Shown here: positions 45,558-56,700 of the stretch, piece after piece
Layout of the letters: the number at the start of each line of letters is the position of its first letter
Position numbering within the stretch: position 1 is the first letter of the stretch
Source of the DNA: Breoghania sp037026715
GTDB taxonomy: Bacteria; Pseudomonadota; Alphaproteobacteria; Rhizobiales; Stappiaceae
Length of the DNA: 64,000 nt
Assembly: GCF_037026715.1 (NCBI RefSeq)
Contig: NZ_JBANCG010000012.1
Span: forward strand, 65,719 to 129,718
Reading direction: 5' to 3'
Notes under the pieces: model-generated
Told to the model about the DNA's origin: nothing
Databases searched by the model: none
The model's input: only the letters and a program-made list of their open reading frames with translations
Translations under genes and position numbers: made by a program

Positions 45558-45586
45558 AACCCCGGGTCGAAAGGCCCGGGGTTTTC
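45558..45586 (+). terminator. Terminator of the peroxiredoxin gene
   Basis: AACCCCGGG and CCCGGGGTTTT form a strong stem with a loop of about nine bases and a T run. It isolates the following cluster from the peroxiredoxin promoter. Confidence 0.9.
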
Positions 45587-45654
45587 TCTTGTCCGGATGC
45601 CGTCGGTCAACGCCCCTTCCGCCCGGCGTCGCCCGTCACATGGCATCCAAGGCG

Positions 45655-45689
45655 AAATCCGACTAGGATCGCCAAATCCGACCGGGATC
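45655..45689. promoter_or_regulatory. Tandem 16-bp direct repeat upstream of the module-gene cluster
   Basis: AAATCCGACTAGGATC at 45655-45670 and AAATCCGACCGGGATC at 45674-45689 differ at two positions and are 19 bp apart from start to start. They lie 55-90 bp before the first module gene, after the peroxiredoxin terminator, where a promoter and operator would be expected. Confidence 0.45.
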
Positions 45690-45743
45690 CACGGTCAAGG
45701 ACCATTTCAGAAATCGTTTTCAGCGCGGGGCGTGCGCCGTTGC

Positions 45744-46163
45744 ATGGCAAATGTGCTTTTCCTCAATGCCACTCCCTTCACGACGGCGCTGAACCTCAAC
45801 GCCAACGATACCAACGCACAAGTCGGTGCGATGGCGCCGCCCGCGCCCTCCGTGACCCTGCCCGGCGCCGCTTATCCGATCTCCGCGAACAAGGGCCCCA
45901 ACGTCTTCGGCGCCGGCACGGGCCCCGGCGGCGGGGAGAACATCCTCATCCGCATTTCCACCGGATCCAGCATGCCGCAGTTCTGGTACCTGAAGGCGCA
46001 GACCAGCGTCGCCCTTGACCTCTACTTCTATCTGTTCGGCGACAAGGTCTTCGGCGTGGACCAGACCGGCAGTTCCGCCGGCATTTCGACCCGCCAGGCA
46101 ACCATAGAGGAACGCCAGCGGCTGACACGGCAGTTCGCCTCCGTGTTGACCGCACGGCAGTAA
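45744..46163 (+). CDS. Small module protein 1 of an unrecognised family
   Basis: A 139-residue protein I do not recognise. It starts MANVLFLNATPFTTALNLN and contains a Pro/Ala stretch, a Gly-rich stretch (FGAGTGPGGGE), and the hydrophobic block VALDLYFYLFGDKVFG followed by TGSSAGIST. The start, the LYFYLF block and the TGSS turn recur in the protein at 46861 and in the N-terminus of the giant protein at 47799. There is no signal peptide and no membrane helix, so it is probably cytosolic. ATG 45744 lacks a strong SD site but aligns with the paralogues. Confidence 0.7.
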   Translation: MANVLFLNATPFTTALNLNANDTNAQVGAMAPPAPSVTLPGAAYPISANKGPNVFGAGTGPGGGENILIRISTGSSMPQFWYLKAQTSVALDLYFYLFGDKVFGVDQTGSSAGISTRQATIEERQRLTRQFASVLTARQ

Positions 46164-46367
46164 ATACCGTAACGTAATCCACGAACCCAAGCGACGGCCC
46201 CGCGCGTGACGTCAGGAGCGCGCAAAGTCGGCAATTCGTGCGACGGCCTGAAGCCGCCAACGACGTTTCGGACAAGCGATTTTTCGTCGCCTCTTTCGAG
46301 GACTGCTTTTTAGACGTGCCGTTTTTGCCTGCGAATTTTCCAAACACCGATTTTCCGGGGAATGCCG

Positions 46368-46721
46368 ATGAGTTCCACCCTTTCCATAATCAACTGGGCT
46401 CCGACGCAGATCACTCCGACCCTGAACGGCATGCAATTGCCCGCACTCAAGCCCTCCGATCCTCAGGATTTCTACTACCCCTACAATGTCGACGTCCGGC
46501 GGGTCACAGGTGCCCCGGGCAGTGGCGAATGGGGCGACGTCAACAACCTGCTCCTGCGCTCCACGGACAGCTCCACGACACAGATCTACAATTCACTCGC
46601 CGACCCGGCTTCCGCGAGCGCAAATATCGCGCTGCTGCTCTGGGTCTTTCCCGGGTTTTCCATGTTTTCGCAGATCGGGAATTGGCTCCAGACGGTGTAT
46701 CCCGACACCGGCACAGCCTAG
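46368..46721 (+). CDS. Small module protein 2, divergent paralogue
   Basis: A 117-residue protein beginning MSSTLSIINWAPTQITPTLN. It appears to be a divergent member of the same family: NWAPTQITPTLNG lines up with the NATPTNVKIVLNG of the next protein, NNLLLRSTDSSTTQIYNS with its ELLFNSEQSGITRRYTIS, and the late hydrophobic IALLLWVFPGFSMF with its LDLYFFMF. ATG 46362 is also in frame, but GGGG at 46357-46360 is better placed for 46368. Function unknown; no signal peptide. Confidence 0.6.
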   Translation: MSSTLSIINWAPTQITPTLNGMQLPALKPSDPQDFYYPYNVDVRRVTGAPGSGEWGDVNNLLLRSTDSSTTQIYNSLADPASASANIALLLWVFPGFSMFSQIGNWLQTVYPDTGTA

Positions 46722-46860
46722 GGATGCCACGAGAACGATGACCGGCTCCGGCCTAATTAATACAGACCCCGAATACCCGATTTATTCATCTAATAACTTG
46801 CTGCAAAATGCAGATGATAAAATCAATAACCTTTAAAATCAGAAAACGGAGAGAATTTCA
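46722..46860. other. A/T-rich leader upstream of small module gene 3
   Basis: This 139-bp stretch, especially 46755-46850, is strikingly A/T-rich against the GC-rich background. It contains the small palindrome CTGCA-AAA-TGCAG at 46801-46813 and ends with GGAGAG eight bases before ATG 46861. It may contain an internal promoter. Confidence 0.4.
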
Positions 46861-47241
46861 ATGGGAAAAGCTTACTTCATCAATGCCACTCCGACCAACG
46901 TCAAGATCGTCCTGAATGGCGGAGATCAGCACGCGCTTGCGCCGATTTCGGTCAGCCCGACCGCTGACAGCGTGACCGGGACGTCCTGGGCGGCGGACAT
47001 CAAGGCCAACAAGGCGCCGGACATCTTCGGCGCGAGCCAGCAAGCCTCGCCCGACAACGAGCTCCTGTTCAATTCCGAGCAGAGCGGCATCACCCGGCGC
47101 TACACGATTTCCTCGACCGTCTCCAACGTGCTCGATCTCTATTTCTTCATGTTCGAAGACACGATCATCGGCGAAGACAGCACCGGTTCCTCGAAGGGCA
47201 TATCGATCTCGCCGCCCGTGTCGAGGGAAGGCTCGCTTTAG
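46861..47241 (+). CDS. Small module protein 3 of an unrecognised family
   Basis: A 126-residue protein beginning MGKAYFINATPTNVKIVLNG. It is the clearest example of the module: an N-terminal strand pair, a polar middle with DNELLFNSEQSGITRRYTIS, then NVLDLYFFMFEDTIIGEDST and GSSKGISIS. It aligns with the first 110 residues of the giant protein (MTNAYFLNGCATDIDLVVNN, then SLDVQFLIFANAL and TIGTDGFKI). A good SD site (GGAGAG) precedes ATG 46861. No catalytic motif or signal peptide is visible. Confidence 0.75.
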   Translation: MGKAYFINATPTNVKIVLNGGDQHALAPISVSPTADSVTGTSWAADIKANKAPDIFGASQQASPDNELLFNSEQSGITRRYTISSTVSNVLDLYFFMFEDTIIGEDSTGSSKGISISPPVSREGSL

Positions 47242-47500
47242 GCCGGTCGCCGGCAGGACCGGAGCGCTCGAGACGACAGGCAGGATCGGTCGGCGCGGTG
47301 CTGACGCCGTCGCGGCTCCCTTCCGGCCGGGTGGATCTGCCCGGCCGGAAAACGGGCAAGCCGTGTCGGACCACGTCCGCGACCGCGCCGCCGCTCACGC
47401 GGCCCTTCACGCGGCCCGTCACGCAGGGCGTCCCGACGCGCCCTGACCGAAGCCGGACCGCATATGGCCCAGTCAGATCGGTTCCAACCCGCGTGGGGTC

Positions 47501-47560
47501 CCCATGGGTCCCAAGGCTCTCATGGGTCTCAAGGCTCTCATGGGTCTCAAGGCTCTTGGG
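47501..47560 (+). repeat. Tandem repeat of 18 bp, about three copies
   Basis: The unit CTCATGGGTCTCAAGGCT occurs twice exactly (about 47518-47553). It is preceded by a variant with CCCATGGGTCCCAAGGCT and followed by a partial copy (CTTGGGA). The unit is close to self-complementary at CCCATGGG and CCCAAG/CTTGGG, so the region can form alternative hairpins. Confidence 0.8.
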
Positions 47561-47649
47561 AACCAGTCGAAACCGGGACTGCCCTATCGAAGGCATTTCG
47601 TGCCGCCTCCGGGCCTCGCGCCGTCAAGCCCGCGCGAAGTCCGCCCGCG

Positions 47650-47675
47650 ATCGCATCCGGGTGCGATTTTTTTTT
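47650..47675 (+). terminator. Hairpin with T9 run upstream of the giant gene
   Basis: ATCGCA (47650-47655) pairs with TGCGAT (47662-47667) around TCCGGG. The second arm runs directly into nine T residues (47667-47675). This is a good intrinsic terminator for transcripts coming from the small module genes, or an attenuator for the giant gene 124 bp further on. Confidence 0.7.
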
Positions 47676-47798
47676 CGAGGGCGGACGCCGGGTATTTGCA
47701 GATTGACCCGCCGTCGCAGGGGCAGGCCCCGGCGACCGAGCCCCCATCCGTCGTAGATGCCTGGCAGCATCTCGAACCGGCAGCTTGGGATTTGCGCC

Positions 47799-50700
47799 AT
47801 GACCAACGCCTATTTTCTCAACGGCTGCGCGACCGATATCGATCTGGTCGTCAACAACGGCCCCAAGCATCCTCTCGACAAACTCGACCTGCAGACCCCG
47901 ACGCGGAACCAGACGGTCCGACTCGGTCTGGCGGTCTCGCCGGCAGCCGATCAGATCGGCCTCGGCCTCAACGAGGTCCGGGTCACGGTGGACGGGGTCA
48001 CGACGATCTACCGGGTCGAGCTCTCGTCTGCGGTGATCCTTAGCCTCGACGTGCAATTCCTGATCTTCGCCAATGCGCTGGAGGCCAAAAACACGATCGG
48101 GACCGACGGTTTCAAGATCACCGTCGTGAGCAAGCAGGAAAGCGAAGCGGCGCGCGTAGCGTCCGAGGCAGCTCCCCCCGCCCCCGCACCGGGCCGGCGG
48201 CCGCCCGCCATCGTTGCCGACGAGCAGGACATCAGCTTCACGAAATCGGGCGAAGACGACAAGGGCGCGGTCTATGCCGCATCGAACAATGACGCGGGGG
48301 CCGGATCGGGCGGGGACACCGTCGCCCTGACCTACTTCTACCTCTTTGCGACCGGAACGCCGCCGCCCGACACGCTGACGCTCGATGAGAGCTTCGCGGC
48401 GGCCGGCGCCTATGTCTTTTCCGACGAGGCCGTCGACGCCGGAATATTGCTCGATGAACTCGGCCGCGTGCTGTCCGACGCCGGCACCTTCTTCTCGCGG
48501 ATCGCCTGGCGCATGGCTGCGAACGACTACACCGTTCTTGAGGGATCGAGCGCATCGGCGGTAAGCGCGGACATCGCGCTGCCGATCGGCAGCTGGCAGG
48601 TCTTCCTGCGGCGCAACACACGTCTGTCGCTGAATAACGGCGCTCCGGCAATCCGTTTCACCCCGGCGACGGCCGAGGACAGCATCGAGGTCCGCGTCGT
48701 CAGAAGCGGCCTGCCGCAGGCCGAGGGCACGAAGCCGGACGAGATCCTGCTGCCGCTCGTCGGCGCGCATCGCGGCGCTCTCACCTTCGCCTGGGACTGG
48801 AGCCACTACGCGCTCGAAACAGGCTTCGGCGGCAACCTGCGTCTGTTCTTCGGCAGCGCGCCGGAAACGGCCGGGATGGCGCAGTACCGGCTGTTCACGC
48901 CCGCCCCCGATCCCGGCCGGTTCGATACGCCCAACCTGTTCTTCAACACCTACGTCCAGCCGCTCGCGCCGCTCGACGACCGGCGCACGCGCCTGGCGCT
49001 CGACCTCAGCCAGCAGAACGCCCTGACCTCGACCTATGTCACCAGCACGACGAACGCGGCCGTGCGCCTGGTGCCCGCCGCCCAGCCCCTTGGCCAGAGC
49101 CTTACCGCAGGCTTCGGCTTTGCCCGCAATCCGGACAGCCAGTCCACCTCCCGCTATCTGTGTCCGGTGGGCGAATTCGAGGTGAGCGGGCTGGCGCTCG
49201 ACCGCTCTCTTTCCGCCGCCGCCGCGCCCGCCGACCGGATCCAGATCCGGGGCGGGCTTTCGGGAACCGAATACGTGCTGGTCAAGCCGGGCGACCGGCT
49301 GAGCTTTGAAAGCGGGCGGCCGGCCTTCGCCCGCAACTACGATCCCGCCGGCGGAGGGCCGGCCACGCTCGACGACGCGCTGACGACGGCGTGGGTGCGC
49401 GCCGTGCGCGATCCGATGGCAGGCCCGGCGAACGGCGATGCGGCGGAAGAGCTGATCAACACCAGCTATTGCGCCCAATCCCCCGCCTCCACGTACTTCG
49501 GCAAGGATCTGTCGGGAACGGAGGATTACGATTTCCCCATCGCGGTCGGGGCGAGCCTGGTGCAGTTCGACGATGCCCCGCCCGCGTCCGCGCCGCCGGT
49601 TGAAGAGGAAATCTTCCCGATGATGCCCTATGGCGGCGTCTACTTCGCCGCCCCCGACGAGGGCATCCCCGATCCCAATCCGGATCTCTCCAGCCAGGAT
49701 CTGGAAGCGATCGAACGGCAGGTGATCGCACGCAACAGGCGGGCGCGTCTTGCCCCCTATTTCGACATGAAATACGGGCCGATCTTTTTCGACACCTCCA
49801 CCAACGCGGCCTTCGACGGCGGCTACGCGCGCACGCCGCTGGGGCTTCTGGCGAAGCTCAACCCCGTCACGGCGGGCGCGCCGCCGGCCGGCAGCATCCA
49901 GCGCCTGATACTGGCGCGCAGTCCCCAGATCCCCGAGCAGTTCGCGGCTCTCAACCCCAACGGAGACGGGGTGGTGAACCCCGTCTTCTCCAATGCCGTG
50001 CTTGACGAGAACCTGTTTCTGGTGGCCAGCGACGCACAGGCGCTCGCCCCCTTCGAGGACAAGATCAAGCTCGGCGATTTCACCTTCGATCTGGCTCTGG
50101 GGAACGCGCCCGACGAGGCCGTCGCGATCTTCAAGTTCGTACCCGGCGTGACGTTGAACAGCCTGATCGACGACACCGAAACCTGGACGGCGCTGACAGG
50201 AGAAGCGAGCGAGGACAGTGTCCAGGCGCGGCTGAAATCCTATATCGCCACCGCGCATGAGGGCGGGGAGATCTTTGCCCCCTTCCTGGCGCTGCTGGAC
50301 GATCCGGACTGGAACGGCATCATCTTTTTCAACGCGCCTCTCGACTATCAGGCGCTGCCGCTCGACATCCAGATCCTGCTCGGCGGCATTTCGGGCAAGC
50401 TCTCCGCGCATCACTTCGGCATCACGATCAACCGCGTCGGCGATCTCTCGGCCAATCCCGAGATCGAGCGCAGTTCGCTGTTCTCCGTCATCCACTATCA
50501 GGAGGATTTCGTCGGGCCTGACGAGAACCCCTCCTTCAAATATCCCGACTTCCAGGTTCTCCTGCTGAACGTGCACTACGCCAACAGCAAGCTGGCGACC
50601 TTCGACAGCAAGATCGCCTTCTCCATCGACACGCTCTTCGGCTCCAAGGCAAAGCTGAAGGTCGCGCCCGATACCGACGACAAGGACAGCGGCACGATCG

Positions 50701-53700
50701 TCATCGACGGCGTCTACACGCTCTACGAGGACGGCACGGGGTCGCTGATCTTCTCCACGCAAGCCCCGCGCAGCTTCGTCTTCGATCCCGACGACAAGGG
50801 CACGGTCCTGACCGCCCAGAGCATCACCGACGCCACGCTGGTTCCGATCACCCGCACCCCGGGCAGCGGCGAATGCGTGACACTCGCGCTTTCCGGTTTC
50901 CGCATCGGCGGACTGCTGGCGTTTCGCGACGATATCGGCGGCGACATCTTTTCCTACGGCGAAGTCGCGGACGACATGCCCGTCAAGGGACTGGCGATCA
51001 CCGGCTATTCGTTCGCCATGACAACCTGCATCCGCAAGGACAACACCGCGGCGCTGCAGGGCGCGATCCTCACCGACCTGAGCAGCCTGAAGGTCGACCA
51101 GTTGCTGAGCAAGGCCCGCGCGCAAAGCCTGGAGCGGACATTGCCCGGCAAGATCGTGGCGCTCGATGAGACGCCCGCCGGACTGAAGCCTGCGGCCATC
51201 GGCGAGTGGCAGGTCCGCATATCGGGAGCCTCCTTCAAGGGCGCGCCCGTTTACAGCCTCCAGTTCGACATTCCGCTCGGCCTGTTCGGCGCCCTGGCAG
51301 CGTTCAACACCAACCTCACCGCGACGCTCTTTATCGGCTGGAACCCGGCCGAGACGGACCCGGAAAAGAACGTCGGCGTCATCTTGCGGTTCCCGCCGGA
51401 AATCTCCGGCCCGAAGGGGTTCAATTTCGAAGGCATCCTGACGTCGTCATTTGAATACGTTCAGATCGACCGGCTGGCCCTGAGCGAGGAGACCGTCGTC
51501 TCGGTCCTGCGGATGGTGCATTACCAGGGCCAGCTTCTGAACCTGTTCTTCAACTACAATATCGGACCGAAGGATCTCGGCATTTTCGGCTTCCCCGGCG
51601 ATCCCGGCGGCAGCAACTCGCTGTTCTTCGTCGGCAAATCGGCCGACACCAACTGGAACGGGCCGAAGGTCACCTTCGCGCTGGACGGTGCGCCGGTCGC
51701 CTTCCTGCTGCGGGCCTACGAGGTCAAGACGGACCCGACAAACCCCAATGTCATCAACGAGGTCTTCGACAAGCTCAACCCGTTTTCGGAAAAGACGGTC
51801 GCCGAATTCGTCAGCCTCATCAACGCCAACCGGTCGCTCTACAATTCCGATGCCGGCCTCGCCTTCGGCATCAAGTTCGCGTTCAAGAGCCTCGCGCTCA
51901 CCGCCGTCCTGCACGACAACACCTTCTACGGCGCCCAGATCAAGCTGACGCCGGAGAAGAAGGACAAGCCCGACGACGACAAGCCGGACGGGGGCACCAA
52001 ACCTCCGGCGGCGACGCCCTCGATCCGCGAGATCGTGGAGGCGGCGCCGCTCTCCCTCAGACTGCCGGCAACGGACGAGGACGGCGGCGACAAGGAGGAC
52101 AAGGACAACGGCTTCCTGTCGAAGGTTCAGGACTTCACCTTTACGATCATCTATCGGAAGGTGAGCGACGAGGTCGGGGTCTTTTCCGCCGACATCTACC
52201 TCAATCTCGGCCAGATCAATGTCGGCGCCTTCCAGCTGTCCCTGCCCAACTTCTCCATTTCGATCTGGACGAACGGCGACTGGCGTTTCGCCATCGGCTG
52301 GCCATTCAACGGCGACAGCGCCACGCCCATAACGGTGCAGTTCCAGGCGGGCCCCGTTCCCGTCATCGCCAAGGCCGGCTTCTATCTCGCCAAGCTGAGC
52401 AGCGCCGCAGCCCCCGACCAGTTCGGCCCCGAATTCGGCCTGATCTGGAGCTTCGGCGTCGGGATCGCCGGCGGCGTCGGCAAGGAGTTCAAGGAAGGCC
52501 CGCTGAAGGCCGGCGCAAGCCTGATCCTGGGACTGACGGTCGAGGGCTTCCTCGCCTCCTTCGACGGCACCTTCACCTCCAATGGCGTCGACTACTGGTG
52601 GTGGGGCATCAGCCTCTCGCTCACCGGCAACGTGTTCGGCAAGGTCGATTTCGAGATCATCGCGGTGGAGGTCTCGCTGACCGTCACCATCACCGTGGCG
52701 TTCGCGATCGAGACCAAGCACAAGACGCCGCTGAAGCTCACCGCCGAGGTCAAGGCCAAGGCCTCGATCAAGATTGTCTTCGTCAAGATCTCGTTCTCGT
52801 TCCAGGTCACGCTCAACCTCATCAACACCGAATTCGGCAGCGGCTCAGCGACCGCGAAGCTCTCCGGTCCGACGCCCACCGCCGTCAGCATCGAAGCCTT
52901 TGAGCGGAATGCGGAGCTGACGCGGCGCGCGATGATCGCGCTCGGCGCGGCACCGGGCCGGCTGCGCACACCCGCGCCGCTGGCCACCCGCTCGCTCGCG
53001 GCAACGGCTGCGGCGCCCCTGCCGCTCCTCTTCGCGCTGCAGCCCACCTCCGTCTCGCAGGATGGCACGACCTGGGTTCCGCAAGGGGTTGCGACGCTGG
53101 TGATGGAGACCGGCGGCACCGGTTCGCCGTTCGGGCAGATGTGCGCCGGGCTGGCGCGCTGGCTGCTCAACAACCTGGGCAGCGGCGACAATTTCCATGA
53201 ACGGCTGATTTCCACCTCCGTCGCCCTGGAGGAGGGCCAGTTCCAGACCCGCGTCGCCGAGGCCCTGTCGCAGAGCTTCATCTTCCAGATCGCCGGCGGT
53301 GCGCCCGGTGAGGACGGCCCGGCCTTCGTCACATTCCCGATGCCCGCGAGCCTTTCCGTGGTCTACGGCGACGCCGATCCCCGCATGAGCCTCGGGAGCC
53401 GTTTTCTGCCGCGCAACTACCGGGAGCTGGTCGCGCGCTATTTCGCGGGCGAAAGCGCGGCAAACCTTTCCGCGGAGCAAGGTGTCGGCGAGGAAACCAT
53501 CATCGCGATGCTGTTCGACGAGTTCTTCGTCATGCTGGCCCAGCAACTGGTGCAGCAGATGGTGGAAACCGGCGCGCCGGATCTGGAAACGGCTCTTGCC
53601 GAGCTGAACATTTCCGATCTCGGCGGCTTCGTCTCGCGCTTCCTGATGGGCGGGCTCCGTCTGCCCGACCCGGCCGAGCCCGGCACGCTCCGCGCGCTCT

Positions 53701-56700
53701 ACGTGCTGACCGGGCAGCAGTTTCCGCTGCAGCGAAACGAAGACGGCTGGCTGCTTTCCGCCGGCCTGTCGGCAACCGCCTCGACGCCGGACTGGATCGA
53801 GGTTGCCGCGGACACCACCTCCGCGCTCACCGCGGACATGGTGCATACGACCGGCCCCGCCGCAGCACCCTGGCAGGTGACCCAACTCGCCCCGCTGACC
53901 GTTGGCCCGCAGATCTACGCGATGAACAACATCACCAGCTGGAGCGATGCCTCCGGCACGTCGCAGATCATCAATTCCCTGCCCGAAGCGCTGCTTCAGG
54001 CGGTGCGCGAGGCCGCACCCGGCACGCTCTATCTCAGCCAGCATCTGGCCGGAGGCGAAAGCGACGCCGACCAGCAGGTGAATCTCGGCAAGCCCGGCGC
54101 CCCATGGGAAGCTTCTGCGGCGCTGGCGCTTCCGGTGCGGCTTGCCGCCATTCCCGATCCGCAAGGCGCGCCGGGCGCGATCCTGCCCGACGTCTATTCG
54201 CTGCTCGGCACCGACGAGGCCAACCGGGCATTGCTGCAAGCCCTGCTGGACGATGAGGCGGTCGATCTCGTGGCCGTCGATCTGGTGACCAGCGCCGAAC
54301 GCGGCAACTGGGTGTCGACGCAGGTGCCCTCGGTTCTCGTGCGCGCGGATCTCTCCACGGCGAGTTCGCCCGCCGGCGCGGCGATCGAGGCGATGGCGGC
54401 TTCGGCGAACGGGCCGAACTACGCCAAACTCGCAGAAGGCGGGGCGGAACTGCGCGCGTTCCTGCGCCTTTTGTGGGAAGTCTCGGTCGTCCACAGCGCC
54501 GGTTTCTTCCTGCAGGTGGACGGGCTGGAGCCGGAGATCTTCGCCGAGGGTCCGGCCAACCTGATGGTGCTCGTGCGCTTCGGCGCCAGCAGCGGCACGA
54601 TCGCCACCAAGCCCTACCAGAACGTTCTGGTCGGCCCGGCACCCGACGCGGGAAAGGCGATCTTCTCCACCCTTGCAAGCGACGCGCAAGGAACGCCGGT
54701 TCCCAGCTATTCCGCCACCTATGCGGGCGGCTCGGTCGGCTGGTCGATCTCCTGGCCGGACGCCCCCGTGGAAGCGGATGCCGCCGGCACCGACTTCCTG
54801 CGCGCGCTCTACCAGCTCGTCAGCTACAGGGTGACGGCGATCAACGGCATGCCGGCCACGCAGAACTGGAGCCGGCCGGTGACCGCGACAGATACCGGTG
54901 CGGACGGTGGCGGGCAGAGCATCTGGACCTACCAGAGCGTGTTCGCGACCGCCCCGCTGGTGGACGCGGAAAACCGCTATGCAGCGGTGGGAGACACGCT
55001 CACCGTCCAGTTGTCGGTTGAAGACGTATTCGGCAACACGCTGCCCACTCCCCTGTCGCCGACGGTCGAACTGGACGTGGTGTTCAATGACGACCTGCTC
55101 GGGCTCGGCAACTGGACCGGCACCGAGGCGAGCTATCTGGTGACCGGCGGCGAGCAGGCCCCGAACCTTGGCCTGAACCTGACCTTCGATCCCGGCATCA
55201 TTCTTGACACCGATGGCAACAGCGATCCCGAGATCCTGAAAACTGTGACCGCGCTCTATGCGCAGGTCGCGGACCAGCTTGGCGAGGCCGGCGCTGCCGG
55301 ACGCCGCGTCGCCGCACATCTGGACACCCACGACATCCTCGCATCCCGTGCGCTGGACACGACAATCGACGGCACCTCGCTCGTCGCCGGGCTGGAAGCC
55401 TATGTGACGGACGTGCTCGGCTGGCTTGCCGGCGGCGGAACCGGCACCCCGCCGGCGGGACACACCATCACCTTCGCCCTCACCAGGGACCAGCCCACCC
55501 GGTGGCCGGGGGACCTTCAGGAATTGCGGGTCGATCTGGTTCTGGAGCGCTCCGGCGTTCCCGACGAGATCGCCGCGCACGCGCCGCAGGTCCGCAGGTC
55601 CGCCGCTCCCGTCCAACCGGTGGAGGAGACAGCAGACGCGAGCGACGATCCCTCCGGCCTGACCACCTTTGCCGACAAGTTCGAGACCGCCTATTTCCCC
55701 TTCGACGGCAAGGCCGGAACGGTCAAGGTCGCCACCGGCACCAATTCCGACCTGACGAGCCTGCGGTTCGGCCAGCGCAGCATCTGGCTTCAGCGCTGGG
55801 GCAAGGATGCCGGCACCGAGGTCCGGATCCTCAACGACGAAGACAACGCGCCGGTGTTCTTCGCACCGCCCCCGCTGAGCACGCAGTTGATCACGCGGGA
55901 GGTGGCGGGCTTGCGCCGCTACACGAGCCCGAGCGAATTCGAGACTGTCGATGTCGTCTTCAACAACACCGACATGGATCTGTGGGCGGCGCGGTTCCTG
56001 CGGACGGTGGAGACGATCTTCTCACCGACGATGGCCCCCAATGTCGCCGACAACGCATCGCCCGCGGACGAGCTCTACGATCCCTTCGTCGCCTCCAAGG
56101 AGAGCCTCGCCGGAACGCTGTCCGAGAAGATCGACTATGTCTACGAGGAGCCGGAAGACACCGGAGATCCGGTTTCGGCGCGCGAGACGTGGCGCCAGGC
56201 GCTGCTGCGCTCGCTTGAAAACGACTACGGCTTTTCCACGCTCACCCAGCTTGCGGCGATGGTCCATCTGAACGGACCGATAGAACCCGGCGGCGACACG
56301 CGTTATCCGCCGCAGCTCTTCGGGGCGGTGCAGGTGCCGGGCGTTCCCCAGAACGACAAGCTGCCCTATGCGCTGACACCGGCCGTTCTGCCGCTCGTGG
56401 AGGGCAAGAACTGGCTGAACTTCCTGACATCCGCGCAGGATCCGGAAGCGCAGCGCGCCTTCACGCTGGATCTCAACTACGAGGTCAACCAGATGGAGCA
56501 TCTGCGCGACGGCTCCGCCTCCGATCGCGGCTACGTGCCGTCCAACTGGCTGACTTTCGTGCTGCAACAGAACCCGGCGCCGTTGCCGCAGGGCCAGGAC
56601 AACACCCTGACCCAGCCGATCGGCACCACGCGCATCCCGATCCCGCTGCGCACCTATCCGCCCCTGCCCAAGCTACAGACGGTGAAGGCGCGGCAGGCCG

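Larger units (their letters stand above)
47242..47798. other. Long noncoding spacer before the giant gene
   Basis: The 557 bp contain an 18-bp tandem repeat (47501-47560) and a terminator (47650-47675). Short open frames crossing the tandem repeat read as low-complexity Gly-Ser or Leu-Lys repeats and are unlikely to be genes. The giant gene's own promoter should lie in 47676-47798. Confidence 0.5.

Noticed and set aside
47464..47706. Small frame with repeated Gly-Ser-Gln-Gly-Ser-His units
   Set aside because: It only translates the 18-bp tandem repeat and has no SD site or conserved ends; it crosses a terminator hairpin.
47547..51125. Open frame of 1192 codons antisense to the giant gene
   Set aside because: Long antisense frames are expected opposite GC-rich coding sequence. 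The product has an unnatural composition and no family features, and the opposite strand has a consistent coding pattern.
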